Positions 41,036-52,184 of a DNA stretch of 64,000 nucleotides are shown piece by piece. The DNA is from Vulcanisaeta distributa JCM 11217. Lineage in GTDB: Archaea > Thermoproteota > Thermoprotei > Thermoproteales > Thermocladiaceae. Made by a program: the position numbers and the translations under genes. The notes beneath the pieces are model-generated. The model worked only from the letters and a program-made list of their open reading frames with translations. It did no database searches and was not told the DNA's origin. Location: positions 17,652 to 81,651 of the forward strand of contig NZ_BBBJ01000010.1 in assembly GCF_001316005.1 (NCBI RefSeq). The letters are read 5' to 3'. The number at the start of each line of letters is the position of its first letter. Position 1 is the first letter of the stretch.

Positions 41036-44000
41036 GTGGGTTATAGAGCGTTGGATATTGATAAGGTGAGGAGACCATTGGGTAAGCTTAAGATTACGCC
41101 GGAGATGTGTATTGGCGATGAACTATGCGTTAGAAGGTGCCCAATGAATGTCCTGGAACTAACCAAGGAGGAGGTTAATCCGAGGGGGTTATCATTATGT
41201 CAGGGTTAAGCCTGGTAAGGAACTTGATTGCGTTGCATGTGGCATATGCGAGAGGGTCTGCCCAACGAATGCGATATACGTTGAGCGTGAGGAGGAGATA
41301 ACGGTAAAGGATTACTTAACGAAGATTGGCGGAACTAAGGTTGTGCAGGAGGGCTTTACTAGTAATCGAGTTCTCATAATTGGTGGTGGTATTGCTGGTA
41401 TTGAGGCTGCCCTTGCCCTGGCTAACATGGGTTATAAGGTAACGTTAATTGAGAAATCAGCGACTATCGGCGGTAAGATGGCGATGCTCGACAAGACATT
41501 CCCAACCCTCGACTGCAGCATATGCATAGAGGGGGGGCCGTTGATGAGTGATACCTCGAATAATAAGAACATTGAGGTACTAACAATGGCGGAACTCCTG
41601 GAATTAAGGGGGGGTGAGCCGGGGGGGCGTTATAGGGCTAGGATCCTCGTCAAGCCTAGGTACGTGACAGATGAATGCACGAAATGCGGGTTGTGCGAGA
41701 ACGTATGCCCCCCCATGACTACTCCAAGCGAGTACAATGCAGGTATTGGCCTTAGAAAGGCGATATATTTGCCATTCCCGCAGGCCGAGCCCGGCATCTA
41801 TGCCATAGACCCAGACCTATGCCTAAACAAGCCCCCCGAGAACATAGCCTGCAATAGATGCGTTAGCGTCTGCGAGCCTAGGACCATACTATTCACGATG
41901 ATGCCCAGGATAATCGAGAGAGAAGTGGCGGCAGTCATAGTAGCCACGGGCTACGAGTTAGAGGATGGCGAAGTACTGGCTAAGTATGGCTATGGCAAGC
42001 ACCCAGACATACTCATCGCAATGGAGTTCGAGAGGCTCGTCAATGCCACAGGGCCATCATTGGGCGAGGTAATTAGGCTAAGTAACCATGAGCGCCCGAG
42101 GAAGGTCCTATTCATATCCTGCATAGGCTCCAGGACAAATAAGGCTAACCCATACTGCTCAAAGGTCTGTTGTGAGTACCTACTTAAGCAAGCCATTTAC
42201 GCAAAGAATCACGGTATCGATGACGTCACCATATTATACATGAATGACGTTAGGACATACGGCAAGGGCTTCGAGAACCTATACCAAAGGGCTGTTGAGA
42301 GGGGGGGCGTTAGGATAGTCCATGGTAGACCAATGGTGATAACTCCGTTAATGGCTCAATAAGGATTAAGTATGAGGATACGCGGAGTGGGGGGGAGGTC
42401 AGGATCGAGGATTACGACATGGTAGTCCTGGCACCGACCATAAAGCCCCCCAAGGACCTGCGGAGATTAGCCAATGTATTGGGTCTCGAACTTGATAAAT
42501 ACGGTTTCATCAAGGCAAACCCGGCAAACCCTGTCGAGACAGGGATCCCTGGCATCTTCGTGGCAGGAAGCGCCTCTGGGCCCATGGACATCACGGAGTC
42601 GGTACTCATGGGCTTAGCAGCGGCGGCGCAGGCGGTGAGCTTCATGGGTAAATCAGCAATAGAGACCGAGGAGTTTAGTGAAACCATAGAGACGGAGAAA
42701 CCGAGGATTGGCGTCTTCGTCTGCCACTGCGGCAGTAATATAGCCGGCGTTGCCGATGTGAACGAGTTAGTTAAGTTTTCAAGGGAATTACCCGGCGTGG
42801 TCCACGCCGAGGACATACCCTTTGCTTGCTCGAAGGCTGGGTTAGACCGCATTGCTGAGTCGATAAAGAAAAATAACCTTAATAGAGTCGTTGTTGCGGC
42901 CTGCTCGCCGGTCACGCACTTGAGGTTTTTCCAGGATGCTGCGAGGAGGGCTGGTCTTAATCCTTACCTCGTGGAGATGACGAACATTAGGAACCTGGAC
43001 ACCTGGGTCCACAACGACAGGAAGGTAGCCACAGAAAAGGCAAAAGACATGATAAGAATGGCCGTAGCCAAGGCACCACTCATGAAGCCCTTCAGGCTGA
43101 GAAGCTCGGTATAGTCAAAAGGGCGCTGGTCATTGGCTGCGGACCAGCGGGACTTGCGGCCGTTAATGCCCTCGCCAACGCAGGCGTTGAAACAATAGTG
43201 GTTGAGCTAGGGAATAGATGCGGTGGTCCTTACCTAAACGATTTCGTAATTAAGTACTTACCGGAGGGCACGAGGGCTAAGGAGGTAGTTGGTAAATCGC
43301 TTAAGGTCCTTGAGAACTCCAGGGTCAGGGTTTATTATGGAACCACGGTTAAGGAGGTCACGGGCTTCACGGGTAACTTCCACGTGGTCCTAAGCAACGG
43401 CGTCGAACTCGACGTTGGCGCAATAATAGTCGCCACGGGAGCCAACCCCATCAATACCGTTAATTATAATGTTAGCGATGGACTTAATGTCATGACAATA
43501 CACGACTTAATCAATAGGGGGGGCTTAAGTACTGGTAATGACGTATTATTCATCGACGAGTGCAATAAGCCCTATTGCCAAGCCATCATGTTTAACACGG
43601 CATTAGCGTTGAGAAGGCTGGTAAGAACGTGTACGTAATCGTTAAGGACATCATGATGGTTGGTACGCAATACGAGGATTTATATAGGGAGGTTAGGAGG
43701 GCTGGCATTACAATACTTAGAGTCCCGAGAGGGTGACGTAATGAATTACGTGTCACTTAATCATGATGTTGCCGTGATTAAGGATGTGGAACTCGGCGGT
43801 GATGTCTCGGTCCACGTTGATACGGTGGTGTTCAATACGCCCATGAGACCTAACTCAGACGAGGTTTCTAAGATTTTGAGGCTTTCTAAGGATCAGGAGG
43901 GCTTTCTGATGGAGCTCACCCGAAGCTCGGCCCAGTGGACACGATGACCCCCAGGAATATTCATAGCAGGGGGGGCTGTCAGGGCTCATAGGGGGGCTTC

Positions 44001-44739
44001 GGTGAAGCCGTCCTGGAGGGTTACGCAGCGGCCGCCAGGGCGTTGACGTTATTGACTAGGGACTACATGATTAAGGAGGTCTCGGTACCGAGGGTGGATC
44101 CAAGTAAGTGCGTTGGTTGCTTGCTATGCGTTAAGGCTTGCCCGTACGGCGCCATTAAGGGTGAGCCCGGTAAGCCAGTTACGATAAACCCAGTTGCCTG
44201 TCAGGGCTGTGTTCATGCGTTGGCGAGTGCCCATACGGCGCATTAGACATGGACTTACTAAGTGATGATGCTATTTTAGCTCAGGTTGAGGCTGCTTTGG
44301 CTGAGGAGCCTGAGAAGAAGGTTATAATGTTCACATGCGCCTACTGCTCCTACTACGCAGCCGATAATACGGGGGGGATACTAAAGCTTCAGTATCCACC
44401 GCATATCAGGATAATTAGGTTACAATGTAGCTCAAGGCTTAACTGGAGACACGTTAAGCGTGCTTTTGAGCTTGGTGCTGCTGGTGTGTTTGTGACTGGT
44501 TGTAGCTTGGTGACTGCCACTACATAACTGCGAATTACAACACCGTCAGAAGATTCGAAAACTGGAAAAAGAGACTAAAAAACATAGGCGTTAGGGAGGA
44601 AAGATTCCAACTAAGACTATTCGGCGCACCAGATGTTAAGGATTTCATAGAGGCTGCCAATGAGGCGAAGAGAGTTGTCGAAACTGTGACTAAGGAGGAG
44701 ATTGAGCAGACGAAACAAAGAATCAAGCAACTAAGGTGA
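41036..44739 (+). CDS. Giant HdrA-type flavoprotein with ferredoxin and MvhD domains
   Basis: About 1,230 residues once roughly a dozen breaks are repaired. Order: N-terminal 2[4Fe-4S] ferredoxin (CVRRCP, CVACGICERVCP); HdrA FAD module (VLIIGGGIAGIEAALALANMG, CTKCGLCENVCP, CNRCVSVCEP, NPYCSKVCCEYLLKQ); a GIFVAGSASGPMDITESV segment with CHCGSNIAG; a second FAD module (ALVIGCGPAGLAAVNALANAG); another ferredoxin (CVGCLLCVKACPYG, CQGCGSCVGECPYG); and an MvhD/VhuD C-terminus (FTCAYCSYYAADN, GVFVTGCSLGDCHY). Such fusions route electrons between ferredoxin, flavin and thiol or hydride partners. HdrB is absent nearby. GTG 41036 lies about 28 bp after a TATA-like AATTTTTAATC. Confidence 0.83.
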
Positions 44740-45047
44740 TGGGGGGGATGGCCGTGGCTAACCCCACACTTAAGGAGGAGTTACTTAAGTTTGAACCCAC
44801 GGCGTCACTATGCTATCAATGCGGTACGTGCACCACGGTCTGCCCAATGTCCGAGTTCGGGTTGAACACGAGGTTGGTAATGAAGTTGGCGAACCTGGGA
44901 ATAATAAATGATTGGGTGCGTAAAGCCGTGTGGCTATGCACGGGTTGCGGCCTATGCCAGGAAAACTGCCCAAACGAAATTAGAATACCCAACGTAATTA
45001 GGTTCATTAGGTCAAAGGTAATAATTGAACAACGAAGAGGAAGGTAA
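44739..45047 (+). CDS. HdrC-like iron-sulfur protein
   Basis: About 103 residues with two [4Fe-4S] motifs, CYQCGTCTTVCPMSEFG and CTGCGLCQENCPNEI, matching heterodisulfide reductase subunit C. Its ATG overlaps the stop of the large HdrA fusion (ATGA), so the two products probably form one electron-transfer complex. The start has a seven-base run (MGGMAVANP). An HdrB thiol-disulfide subunit was not found in the window. Confidence 0.85.
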   Translation: MGGMAVANPTLKEELLKFEPTASLCYQCGTCTTVCPMSEFGLNTRLVMKLANLGIINDWVRKAVWLCTGCGLCQENCPNEIRIPNVIRFIRSKVIIEQRRGR

Positions 45048-45116
45048 TGCGGTGTTTATCATTATTAAAAATAAACAAATTTTATCAAAAAAGACCCACA
45101 CTCTACATAGAACCTC

Positions 45117-46275
45117 ATGACCCTCAAGCCCGAGATTAAGTGGGGATTAGAAGGTGTTTACGTTAAGGAAAGCAGCATATGCCTAATAGACCTTGATAAT
45201 GCCAAGATATACTATAGGGGTTATGAACTGAGTGACCTAGCCCTTAAATCCACGTTCGAGGAGACTGCGTACTTAATACTCAGGGGGTAAATTACCGAGT
45301 AAGGCGGAGTTGAGGGAGTTCACGGATGAATTAGCGTCGAATAGGGAATTACCTAAGGAATTACTGGCATTCCTCAGGGGGGGTTTGCCCAAGGGCCTTA
45401 GGCCGATTGACGTACTTAGGATAAGCATCGATTACCTAGCACCCTTGATGGGGGAGGCCGCGGCCAAGGGACCCAATGAGGAAGTTAAAGCAATTAGGTT
45501 AATAGCCATGGCGCCAACCATCGTTGCGACATACCATAGATTGACCGTGGACGGCTCAGTACCGAGACCCAGGGCGGACCTAAGTCATGTAGCCAATTAT
45601 TATTACATGTTTTTCGACAGGGAACCCGGTGATGAGGAGCTTAGGGCTTTGGAGACCATGTTCATAACTTACATGGAGCATGGCATGAATAATTCCTCAT
45701 TCACCGCCGTTACCGTGGCATCCACGTTAACTGATATATACTCAGTGATCGTGGCAGCCATCTCAAGCCTAAAGGGTCCATTGCATGGTGGTGCGAATTT
45801 CGAGGCTCTGAAGACGATAATCGAGGTTGGCGATCCGAGCCGCGCGGAGGAGTACGTAATTGATAAGGTAAGGAGGGGGGGTGAGAAGATAATAGGGTTT
45901 GGACATAGGTGTATAAGAGGTTTGCGGACCCAAGGACGGTTTATTTAAAGGATCTTGCCAGGAGGTTGGCGGTGAGTAAGGGCGGTGATTACTTGAGGCT
46001 TTTTGAGACGGCTAGGGCGCTTGAGGATGCGGTTGAGAAGCACCTGGGCCATAAGGGCGTGCACGCCAATACCGATCTCTACGCATCCCTAATCTACTAC
46101 ATGCTGGGCTTTCCAATGGAGTACAACCCAGCCAATTTTGCATTAGCTAGGATAGTTGGTTGGGTGGCTCACGTGCTTGAGTATTGGAATATGGGGGGGT
46201 AGATTAATAAGGCCCATGGAGTATTACGTGGGTCCACGCGACTTAAAGTACTCGCCAATTAATGAGAGAGAATGA
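45117..46275 (+). CDS. gltA: Citrate synthase
   Basis: Condenses oxaloacetate with acetyl-CoA. The N-terminal domain has IDLDNAKIYYRGYELSDLA and TAYLILRGKLPSK (broken by G5 for G4 at 45283). The catalytic region has MEHGMNNSSFTAVTVASTLTD, SLKGPLHGGANFEA and GFGHRVYKRFADPR (broken near 45909 by GG for GGG), and NTDLYASLIYYMLGFP. Correcting the last G7 run extends the end to RLIRPMEYYVGPRDLKY and TGA 46273-46275. About 385 residues, normal for archaea; 2-methylcitrate synthase activity cannot be excluded. It lies between Hdr and oxoacid oxidoreductase genes. Confidence 0.92.
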
Positions 46276-46383
46276 TGAAATCACATCCTTTATGTCGTGT
46301 TGGCCACGTAATCATTAATTGCATCAAAGGTTTTCTACAGTGGACTAATTTCATTATTATAAATACTTAAAAATTTGTAAAAT

Positions 46384-46396
46384 TGTTTATAACTAA
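46384..46396 (+). promoter_or_regulatory. TATA promoter of the oxidoreductase operon
   Basis: GTTTATAACTAAA centred about 28 bp before ATG 46420. A second AT-rich TATA-like block lies at 46354-46370. Confidence 0.45.
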
Positions 46397-46419
46397 ATTG
46401 TGCTCAATGAGGACTTAAT

Positions 46420-46986
46420 ATGGCAGGTGAAAGCTATGAAATGGTGTTCTTTGGCAGGGGGGGTGGGCAGGGCGCCGTAACCGCAGCGCAGATAATGGCG
46501 TTGGCAGCTGTGGGTAAGGGATTATACGCATTGGCATACCCAGAGTTTGGGCCGGAAAGGAGGGGGGGTGCGCCCGTTAGGTCGTACTTAGCAATATCCA
46601 CTGAGCCGATAGAGGTTAGGGAACCCATAGATAGGCCCAATATATCCATAGTCTTTGGTCCAGACCTACTGAGGGTTAACCCAGAAATACCTGAGAGAAC
46701 GCGGGATTACATAATCGTTAATTCAAGGCGTTATGAAACAGTTGAGCCGTATTTAAGAGGTTTTGGCGGTGGTATAGTTCATGTGAATGCATACGACTTA
46801 TCAACTAAGTACTTGGGTAGGGCTATAGTTAATACGGCAATGCTCGGTGCATTACTGAGGGTCTTTGATGCCTTAACGGTCGACGACGTGGCCGATGCCG
46901 TTTTAAAGGTCTTCGGTGGTAAATTAGGTAAATTAAATGCTGAGTTGGTCAGGGTTGCGTATAATGAGGCGAGGGTGATTAAATGA
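46420..46986 (+). CDS. porG: 2-oxoacid:ferredoxin oxidoreductase, gamma subunit
   Basis: Gamma subunit of the four-subunit enzyme interconverting a 2-oxoacid (probably pyruvate) and acyl-CoA plus CO2 with reduced ferredoxin. The family GRGGQG motif appears as GRGGGQGAVTAAQI and ERRGAPVR as ERRGGAPVRSY, both from seven-base runs. Length 188 residues, intact. Starts a gamma-delta-alpha-beta operon with 4- to 11-bp overlaps between genes. Confidence 0.9.
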   Translation: MAGESYEMVFFGRGGGQGAVTAAQIMALAAVGKGLYALAYPEFGPERRGGAPVRSYLAISTEPIEVREPIDRPNISIVFGPDLLRVNPEIPERTRDYIIVNSRRYETVEPYLRGFGGGIVHVNAYDLSTKYLGRAIVNTAMLGALLRVFDALTVDDVADAVLKVFGGKLGKLNAELVRVAYNEARVIK

Positions 46987-47336
46987 GCTCAGGTGCCTGG
47001 GCGCCAAAGACCGTTAAATTGCTGGGTTGGAGGGAGTTGCCGGCCATTGGTGGTTATATAATCGAGCCGATGAGCACCGCTAAGAATAGCACGGGCTCTT
47101 GGAGGACTGAGAGGCCTGTGATTGACCAGGACGCGTGCATTAGGTGTAGGACCTGCTGGATGTACTGTCCCGAACCGGCAATACTTGAACTCGATAAGCC
47201 CTACGTTACTAAGGATGGTAGGAGGTATGAAATAACATACGAGATTGATTACGACCACTGCAAGGGCTGCGGAATATGCGCCCACGAATGCCCAGTCAAG
47301 GCAATAACCATGATCCCTGAGGGTGTTGAAGAATGA
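46983..47336 (+). CDS. porD: 2-oxoacid:ferredoxin oxidoreductase, delta (ferredoxin) subunit
   Basis: 117 residues with two [4Fe-4S] motifs, CIRCRTCWMYCPEPA and CKGCGICAHECPVKAI. It relays electrons from the ThDP site to external ferredoxin. Intact and overlapping both neighbours by 4 bp. Confidence 0.92.
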   Translation: MSSGAWAPKTVKLLGWRELPAIGGYIIEPMSTAKNSTGSWRTERPVIDQDACIRCRTCWMYCPEPAILELDKPYVTKDGRRYEITYEIDYDHCKGCGICAHECPVKAITMIPEGVEE

Positions 47337-48563
47337 GCTTAGTAACTGTTGAACCAAAGATTAAGAGGGGCATCATTAGGGATAGGATCGCGGTTACTTC
47401 AAACCACGCCGCTGCATACGCCGCTAAGGATGCTGAGGTCGACGTTGTGGCGGCATACCCCCCCATAACACCGCAGACCCCCGGCTGTCGAGAGGATCGC
47501 GGACTTCATAGTAAATGGCGAGATGAGCGCTGAATACATACCTGTCGAGTCCGAGCACAGCGCCATGTCGGCATTAATAGGTGCCTCAGCGGCAGGCGCT
47601 AGGACGTTCACTGCAACCTCAAGCCAGGGACTCTTCTACATGTTTGAACTACTCTACATAGCCTCGGGCCTCAGGCTTCCAATAGTCATGGCCCTGGCCA
47701 CGAGGGCCGCTTCAGCGCCAATATGCATACACGGTGATTATCAGGATCTGGTGGCTGTTAGAGACACGGGTTGGATCGTGATGATCGCTTCGAGTGCTCA
47801 GGAGGTTTATGATTCGATAATCATGGCCTACAGGATCGCCGAGGACAGCAGGTCCTACTACCCGTCATGGTGTCCTACGACGGATTCCTAATGAGCCACA
47901 CCACAGAACCCGTGGAATTATATGACTTAGACCTTATTAGGAGGTTTGCACCAAAGAGGATCAATAGGCCAATACTAGATAGTAGTAAGCAATAACCATG
48001 GGCGTCATGGCGATACCCGAGTGGTATTACGAAATCAAGTATCAGGTGATTGATGCAATGCATAACTCAATGAGCATTATTAAGGAGGTTCATGACGAGT
48101 TTAATAAAACCTTTGGTAGGAATTATAGGTTAATTGAGGAGTACAGGATTGATGATGCGGACTACGTGGTGCTATCCTACGGCGGCATCTGGGGCAATAC
48201 TAAGAGAGCTATCGACTGGCCAGGAGGAGGGGTATCAGGGCTGGCGCCGTGAGACTTAGGTTGTTTAGGCCATTTCCAATCGATGAATTGGTAAGGGTGG
48301 TTGAGGGCGTTAAGGCTGTGGCCGTCATTGATAGGGCGGTTAGTCCAGGGGCGCCAATTGAGGGCCCGGTGGCGTTGGAGATTGCGTCAGCGCTAAAGTC
48401 CAGGGGCGTGGATGTGCCGGTTATCTCTGTGGTTCATGGACTCGGCCAAAGGACGGTGTTTTCAAGGGATATTGAGGAACTGACCAGGATATTAAGTACA
48501 TCCGAATTAACGAACCTAATGAGGAATACGCTATACATGGGAGTGAGGGAGTATGGCAGTTAA
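47333..48563 (+). CDS. porA: 2-oxoacid:ferredoxin oxidoreductase, alpha subunit
   Basis: About 410 residues. The AYPITPQTP motif of pyruvate-type enzymes is present but reads [10 protein letters not shown] because of a C7 run at 47458-47464. Breaks near 47477 (C5 for C4), 47851 (GG for GGG), 47989 (one G short), and about 48221-48236 (three run errors). Repair gives [32 protein letters not shown] and [22 protein letters not shown], a normal alpha C-terminus. Pyruvate is the favoured substrate from the YPITPQT motif; 2-oxoglutarate remains possible. Confidence 0.9.
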
Positions 48564-49532
48564 GGTCAAGCTTGCTAGGTCATTCTTCGACATACCTAGG
48601 GAGGAGTACCTAGCGCCTGGCCACACGGCTTGCCCAGCCTGCGGTGCTACCCTGGCCGCCAGGTTAATACTAAAGGCATCGGGGGGGCCCGATGTGATCA
48701 TAGTGAACCCAACGGGTTGCCTGGAGGTCACGACGACCATATACCCATACACGTCATGGGGAGTCCCGTACATACACGTGGCCTTTGAGAATGCCGCCGC
48801 CGTCGCGTCGGGCATAGAGGCCGCTATAAAGGCCCTTAACAAGAATGGCTTGTTAAGGAGGAATACCAGGGTTATAGCCATCGCTGGTGATGGTGGTACT
48901 TATGATATTGGTTTGCAAGCCTCAGTGGTATGCTTGAGCGTGGTCACGGTGTCCTATACGTACTCTACGACAATGAGGCATACATGAACACAGGAATACA
49001 AAGAAGCGGAGGAACACCTAAGTTCGCAAAGACTACGACGATGCCCGCCGGAACGGTCATTAGAGGTAAGATACAGAAGAAGAAGGACATAATGAGCATA
49101 GTGATTGCCCACCACATTCCGTATGCCGCGACGGCAAACGTGGCCTACCCAATTGACTTAGTGAATAAGGTTAGGAAGGCGTTGTCTTACCTTGACGAGG
49201 GTCCAGCCTTCATACACGTACTAGCACCATGCCCACCAGGCTGGGGGGGATTTCCTGATGAGAAGATGATTGAGATTGCGAGGCTCGCCACAGAAACGGG
49301 TTACTTCCCACTGTACGAGTGGGACCACGATAGGCTAATCATAAACCCACCGAGTGACATGTACATGGATAAGAAACTGCGCAAGCCGCTGAGGGAGTTT
49401 GTTAAGGCTCAATCCAGGTGGTCTCACATAACTGATGAGGAAATAAAGGAGCTTGAAAGAGATGTTGATGACTTCCTGAATTACCTATGGCGATTATCAA
49501 TGAGTTCAGGAGTTTCAGCCCCATACTCATAA
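48553..49532 (+). CDS. porB: 2-oxoacid:ferredoxin oxidoreductase, beta subunit
   Basis: ThDP-binding subunit of about 320 residues. [18 protein letters not shown] supplies Fe-S or ThDP-site cysteines, [18 protein letters not shown] follows, and [16 protein letters not shown] is the ThDP/Mg motif. One break near 48921 (CC for CCC) precedes [29 protein letters not shown]. The C-terminal [21 protein letters not shown] is typical. Overlaps porA by 11 bp. Confidence 0.92.
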
Positions 49533-49635
49533 CCATGTTTAAGCTTAATTCCTCTACTTACTATTTACTATTTGAGGTAAACAATAAAATTACGAAATAA
49601 CAATGTATTATTCATAATCTCTGTATTATAAGATA

Positions 49636-49648
49636 AACCATATAAACA
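49636..49648 (+). promoter_or_regulatory. TATA promoter of leuC
   Basis: AAACCATATAAAC with TATA centred about 27 bp before ATG 49670, consistent with a leaderless transcript. Confidence 0.5.
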
Positions 49649-49669
49649 CTATATATTTCCTAGGAATCA

Positions 49670-50940
49670 ATGGGCCTAACACTGACTGAGAAGATACTAG
49701 GCAGGGCATCAGGTAAATCCGTAAGTCCTGGTGATGTTGTGGAGATAAATGTCGATCTAGCAGCATTTCATGACCTCACGGGTTATCACGTGGTTGAGGT
49801 TATGGAGAAGATGGGGGGGGTTGTCCGGGTTTGGGATGTCAATAAGTTCGTCTTAGCCTTTGATCACTTAGCTCCACCACCCACGGAGAGAGCTGCCGAG
49901 ATTCAAGTTGGGCTTAGGAAGTTCGCAAAGGCTGCCGGCATTAAATTCTTCCATGATGTTGGTGATGGAATACTGCACCAATTGCTCCTTGATCATTATG
50001 CATTACCTGGCCAGGTGGTTATGGCTGCTGATAGCCATACAACGACTGTAGGTGCGGTGGGCGCCTTTGCCCAGGGGGGGCTTGGGGGGGCTAGTGATAT
50101 AGCCGCCATAGTGATAACGGGTAAGACCTGGCTCGTGGTCCCTGAACCGTTTAAGATTAGGATACTTGGTAAGCCCAGCCCTGGGGGGGTTTACGGCAAG
50201 GATGTCGCATTGCACTTGCTAAGTGTGTTTAGGGCTGAGGGACTTAATGGTAAGTCCGCCGAGTTCTTTGTTGAGGATCCAGGTGCGTTCCCAATGGATT
50301 ATAGGGCCACCGTGTCTAACATGGGCGTGGAACTCGGGCTTGACGCTGCCATGTTCGTGCCGGACGGCGAGACCGTGAGGCACATTAAGGAGAAGAGGGG
50401 GGGTGTCGAGGTCAAGCCTGTGACGCCAGACCCAGACGCTAAATATGTTGATGGTTATGATGTTGAGCTGGGTCGCTTGAACCATTGGTAGCTGCGCCGC
50501 ATAGTGTCGATAATGTGAAGTCAATAAGTGAGGTTGAGGGTTTAGACGTGGATTACGTGTTCATAGGCTCATGCACAAATGGTAGGCTTAGCGATATTGA
50601 GGTTGCGGCTAAGATATTGAGGAATGGCAGGGTGAGGAGTAGGTGCGTGGCGATACCTGCCTCACGTGAGATCTACATAAAGGCCTCGGAATTAGGTTAC
50701 ATAGATACGCTCGTGAGGGCTGGCTGCGTGGTGACGTACGGCACCTGTGGCCCATGCCTTGGCGGGCACTTTGGCCTAGTCGGCCCTGGGGGGGAGGTGG
50801 CGATATCCACGGGCAGTAGGAACTTTAGGGGGGGCAGGATGGGCTCGCCTGAGGGCAAAGTTTACCTGGCAAATGCGGCTGTAGCCGCTGCGGCTGCATT
50901 GAATGGTAAGTTCGTTGATCCTAGGAAGTACCTTACGTAA
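49670..50940 (+). CDS. leuC: 3-isopropylmalate dehydratase large subunit
   Basis: Aconitase-family [4Fe-4S] enzyme, about 423 residues. [18 protein letters not shown], then LGGASDIAA (two seven-base runs add Gly to the conserved GAFxxGxGAxDxA turn), [19 protein letters not shown] and [17 protein letters not shown] provide the cluster cysteines. Break near 50471 (GGG for GGGG in VELGSLEPLV). The length and isolated domain are those of the archaeal LeuC/HacA group, so homoaconitase is an alternative. The partner LeuD is encoded 600 bp downstream on the other strand. Together they isomerise 2-isopropylmalate, or citramalate for the CimA route. Confidence 0.9.
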
Positions 50941-51002
50941 ATTAGGATTTATTAACTATAAAAATTTTGATAATTTTGTGGGCAACACTAGGGTTAGGGG
51001 GG

Positions 51003-51048
51003 GTAGGATTGGGCATATTTACATTATTAGGCGTAGGATTGGGCATAT
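51003..51048 (+). repeat. Tandem 30-bp-spaced direct repeat
   Basis: GTAGGATTGGGCATAT occurs twice, at 51003-51018 and 51033-51048, just upstream of the retropepsin-like gene. It could be a doubled regulatory site or a chance duplication. Confidence 0.5.
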
Positions 51049-51062
51049 ATGGGTGATTAACC

Positions 51063-51486
51063 GTGGCGATAAGGGTGAAGGTAAGGCTGAGGGTGAAGGA
51101 GCGAGAGGTGATCACGACCGCACTCGTTAATACGGGCTGAGACTGAGAGGCCTCAGGTACTGGTACCGCTTAATTTAGCTAGGGCCTTATCGTTATGGCC
51201 ACCACCAGATAATGCGTACTTAATTGAACTGGGCACGGCTGGTGGGCCTATCAGGGAGTACGTTGTACCGAATTCGGTGCAAATAACCGTGGTAACCGAC
51301 GATAGGGAGACCCGCGATGTTGTCTGTGATGCCGTTATATCGCATATTGAGGAGGAGGTAATAATTAACGACAAGTTATCGGAGGAGTTGGGTATTGTTA
51401 TTCTAGCTGCGGGTAGTGGTAAATGGAGGTTCGTGGATGATGATGCCAGTAAGGTTAGGTACTCAGAACCTCCTCAGTATTGGTGA
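51063..51486 (+). CDS. Retropepsin-like (clan AA) protein with Asn in the catalytic position
   Basis: About 141 residues from GTG 51063. After restoring one G near 51136, the motif reads ALVNTGAETERPQVLVPLNL, matching the archaeal clan AA aspartic-protease-like family (usually DTG[AF]E), followed by LSLWPPPDNAYLIELGTAGG, VTVVTDDRETR-type strand, IEEEVIINDKLSEELGIVIL and the C-terminal GKWRF...EPPQYW. The expected active-site Asp codon is AAT (Asn), so activity is doubtful unless this is a base error. Function of this family is not established. Confidence 0.7.
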
Positions 51487-51553
51487 TTAATAGATTCCCT
51501 TATCAATGACTTTATTAGAAGTTTTACAAAACCTTGATCGGTAATGAGGTTGC

Positions 51554-52072
51554 TTAAGTATTGCCTGATACTCCACGTGACTTTATATATTCAAGCAGAC
51601 CACCACTAATTAGTATTTCAAGGGCCATGCCCGTTATTGGCCTAGCCCTCAGTAACTTCTGCCCGTTGTTAATAATGACCTCACCGGTGCTCACGTTAAC
51701 CCTTACGAAATCACCATCATTAACCTCCTTACTAACGCCGGGCACTACAAGCACTGGTAAGCCATTGTTAATTGCGTTTCTGTAAAATATCCTGGCGAAG
51801 GACTCGGCCAATACGGCCTTAACGCCAGCCGCCTTTAGGGCAATCGCCGCCTGCTCGCGGCTCGAGCCCATTCCAAAGCCTCTACCGGCGACTAGAATAA
51901 CTCCCTTACTCGCCTTCTCGAAGAAGTTCGGTATTAAAGGCTCCATGGCGTGCTTAGCCAGTATTGATGGGTCAGTGTAGACGAGGTACCTGGCGGGTAT
52001 TATCACGTCAGTGTCTATGTTATCACCAACCTTAATTACTGGGCCCTCGACAATGAGTTCCCTGGATCCCAC
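51554..52072 (-). CDS. leuD: 3-isopropylmalate dehydratase small subunit
   Basis: Intact at 172 residues. [16 protein letters not shown] near residue 16 and [18 protein letters not shown] near 63 form the swivelling-domain substrate site, followed by [26 protein letters not shown]. It pairs with LeuC. A TATA-like AATTTAAATAG lies about 28 bp upstream of the ATG on the minus strand. Confidence 0.95.
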   Translation of the reverse strand: MGSRELIVEGPVIKVGDNIDTDVIIPARYLVYTDPSILAKHAMEPLIPNFFEKASKGVILVAGRGFGMGSSREQAAIALKAAGVKAVLAESFARIFYRNAINNGLPVLVVPGVSKEVNDGDFVRVNVSTGEVIINNGQKLLRARPITGMALEILISGGLLEYIKSRGVSGNT

Positions 52073-52143
52073 GGTATCTATGCCTAGTTGGTCTATTTAA
52101 ATTTTGTATGTTCGTTGAGTAATACTTAATATATTATTGTTAT

Positions 52144-52163
52144 GAGGTAATGCTTATATATAC
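52144..52163 (+). promoter_or_regulatory. GGTAAT/TATA promoter of cimA
   Basis: GAGGTAATGCTTATATATAC, TATA centred about 27-29 bp before ATG 52185. Shares the GTAAT box with the pheA, glutamate synthase, thrC, hisC and hisG promoters. Confidence 0.6.
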
Positions 52164-52184
52164 TCACTATAACTCAGGTTTAGT

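Noticed and set aside
43660..43947. Separate small gene inside the HdrA region
   Set aside because: Its first 25 residues are a shadow frame. From DVMNYVSLNH on it is the continuation of the large flavoprotein after a short indel.
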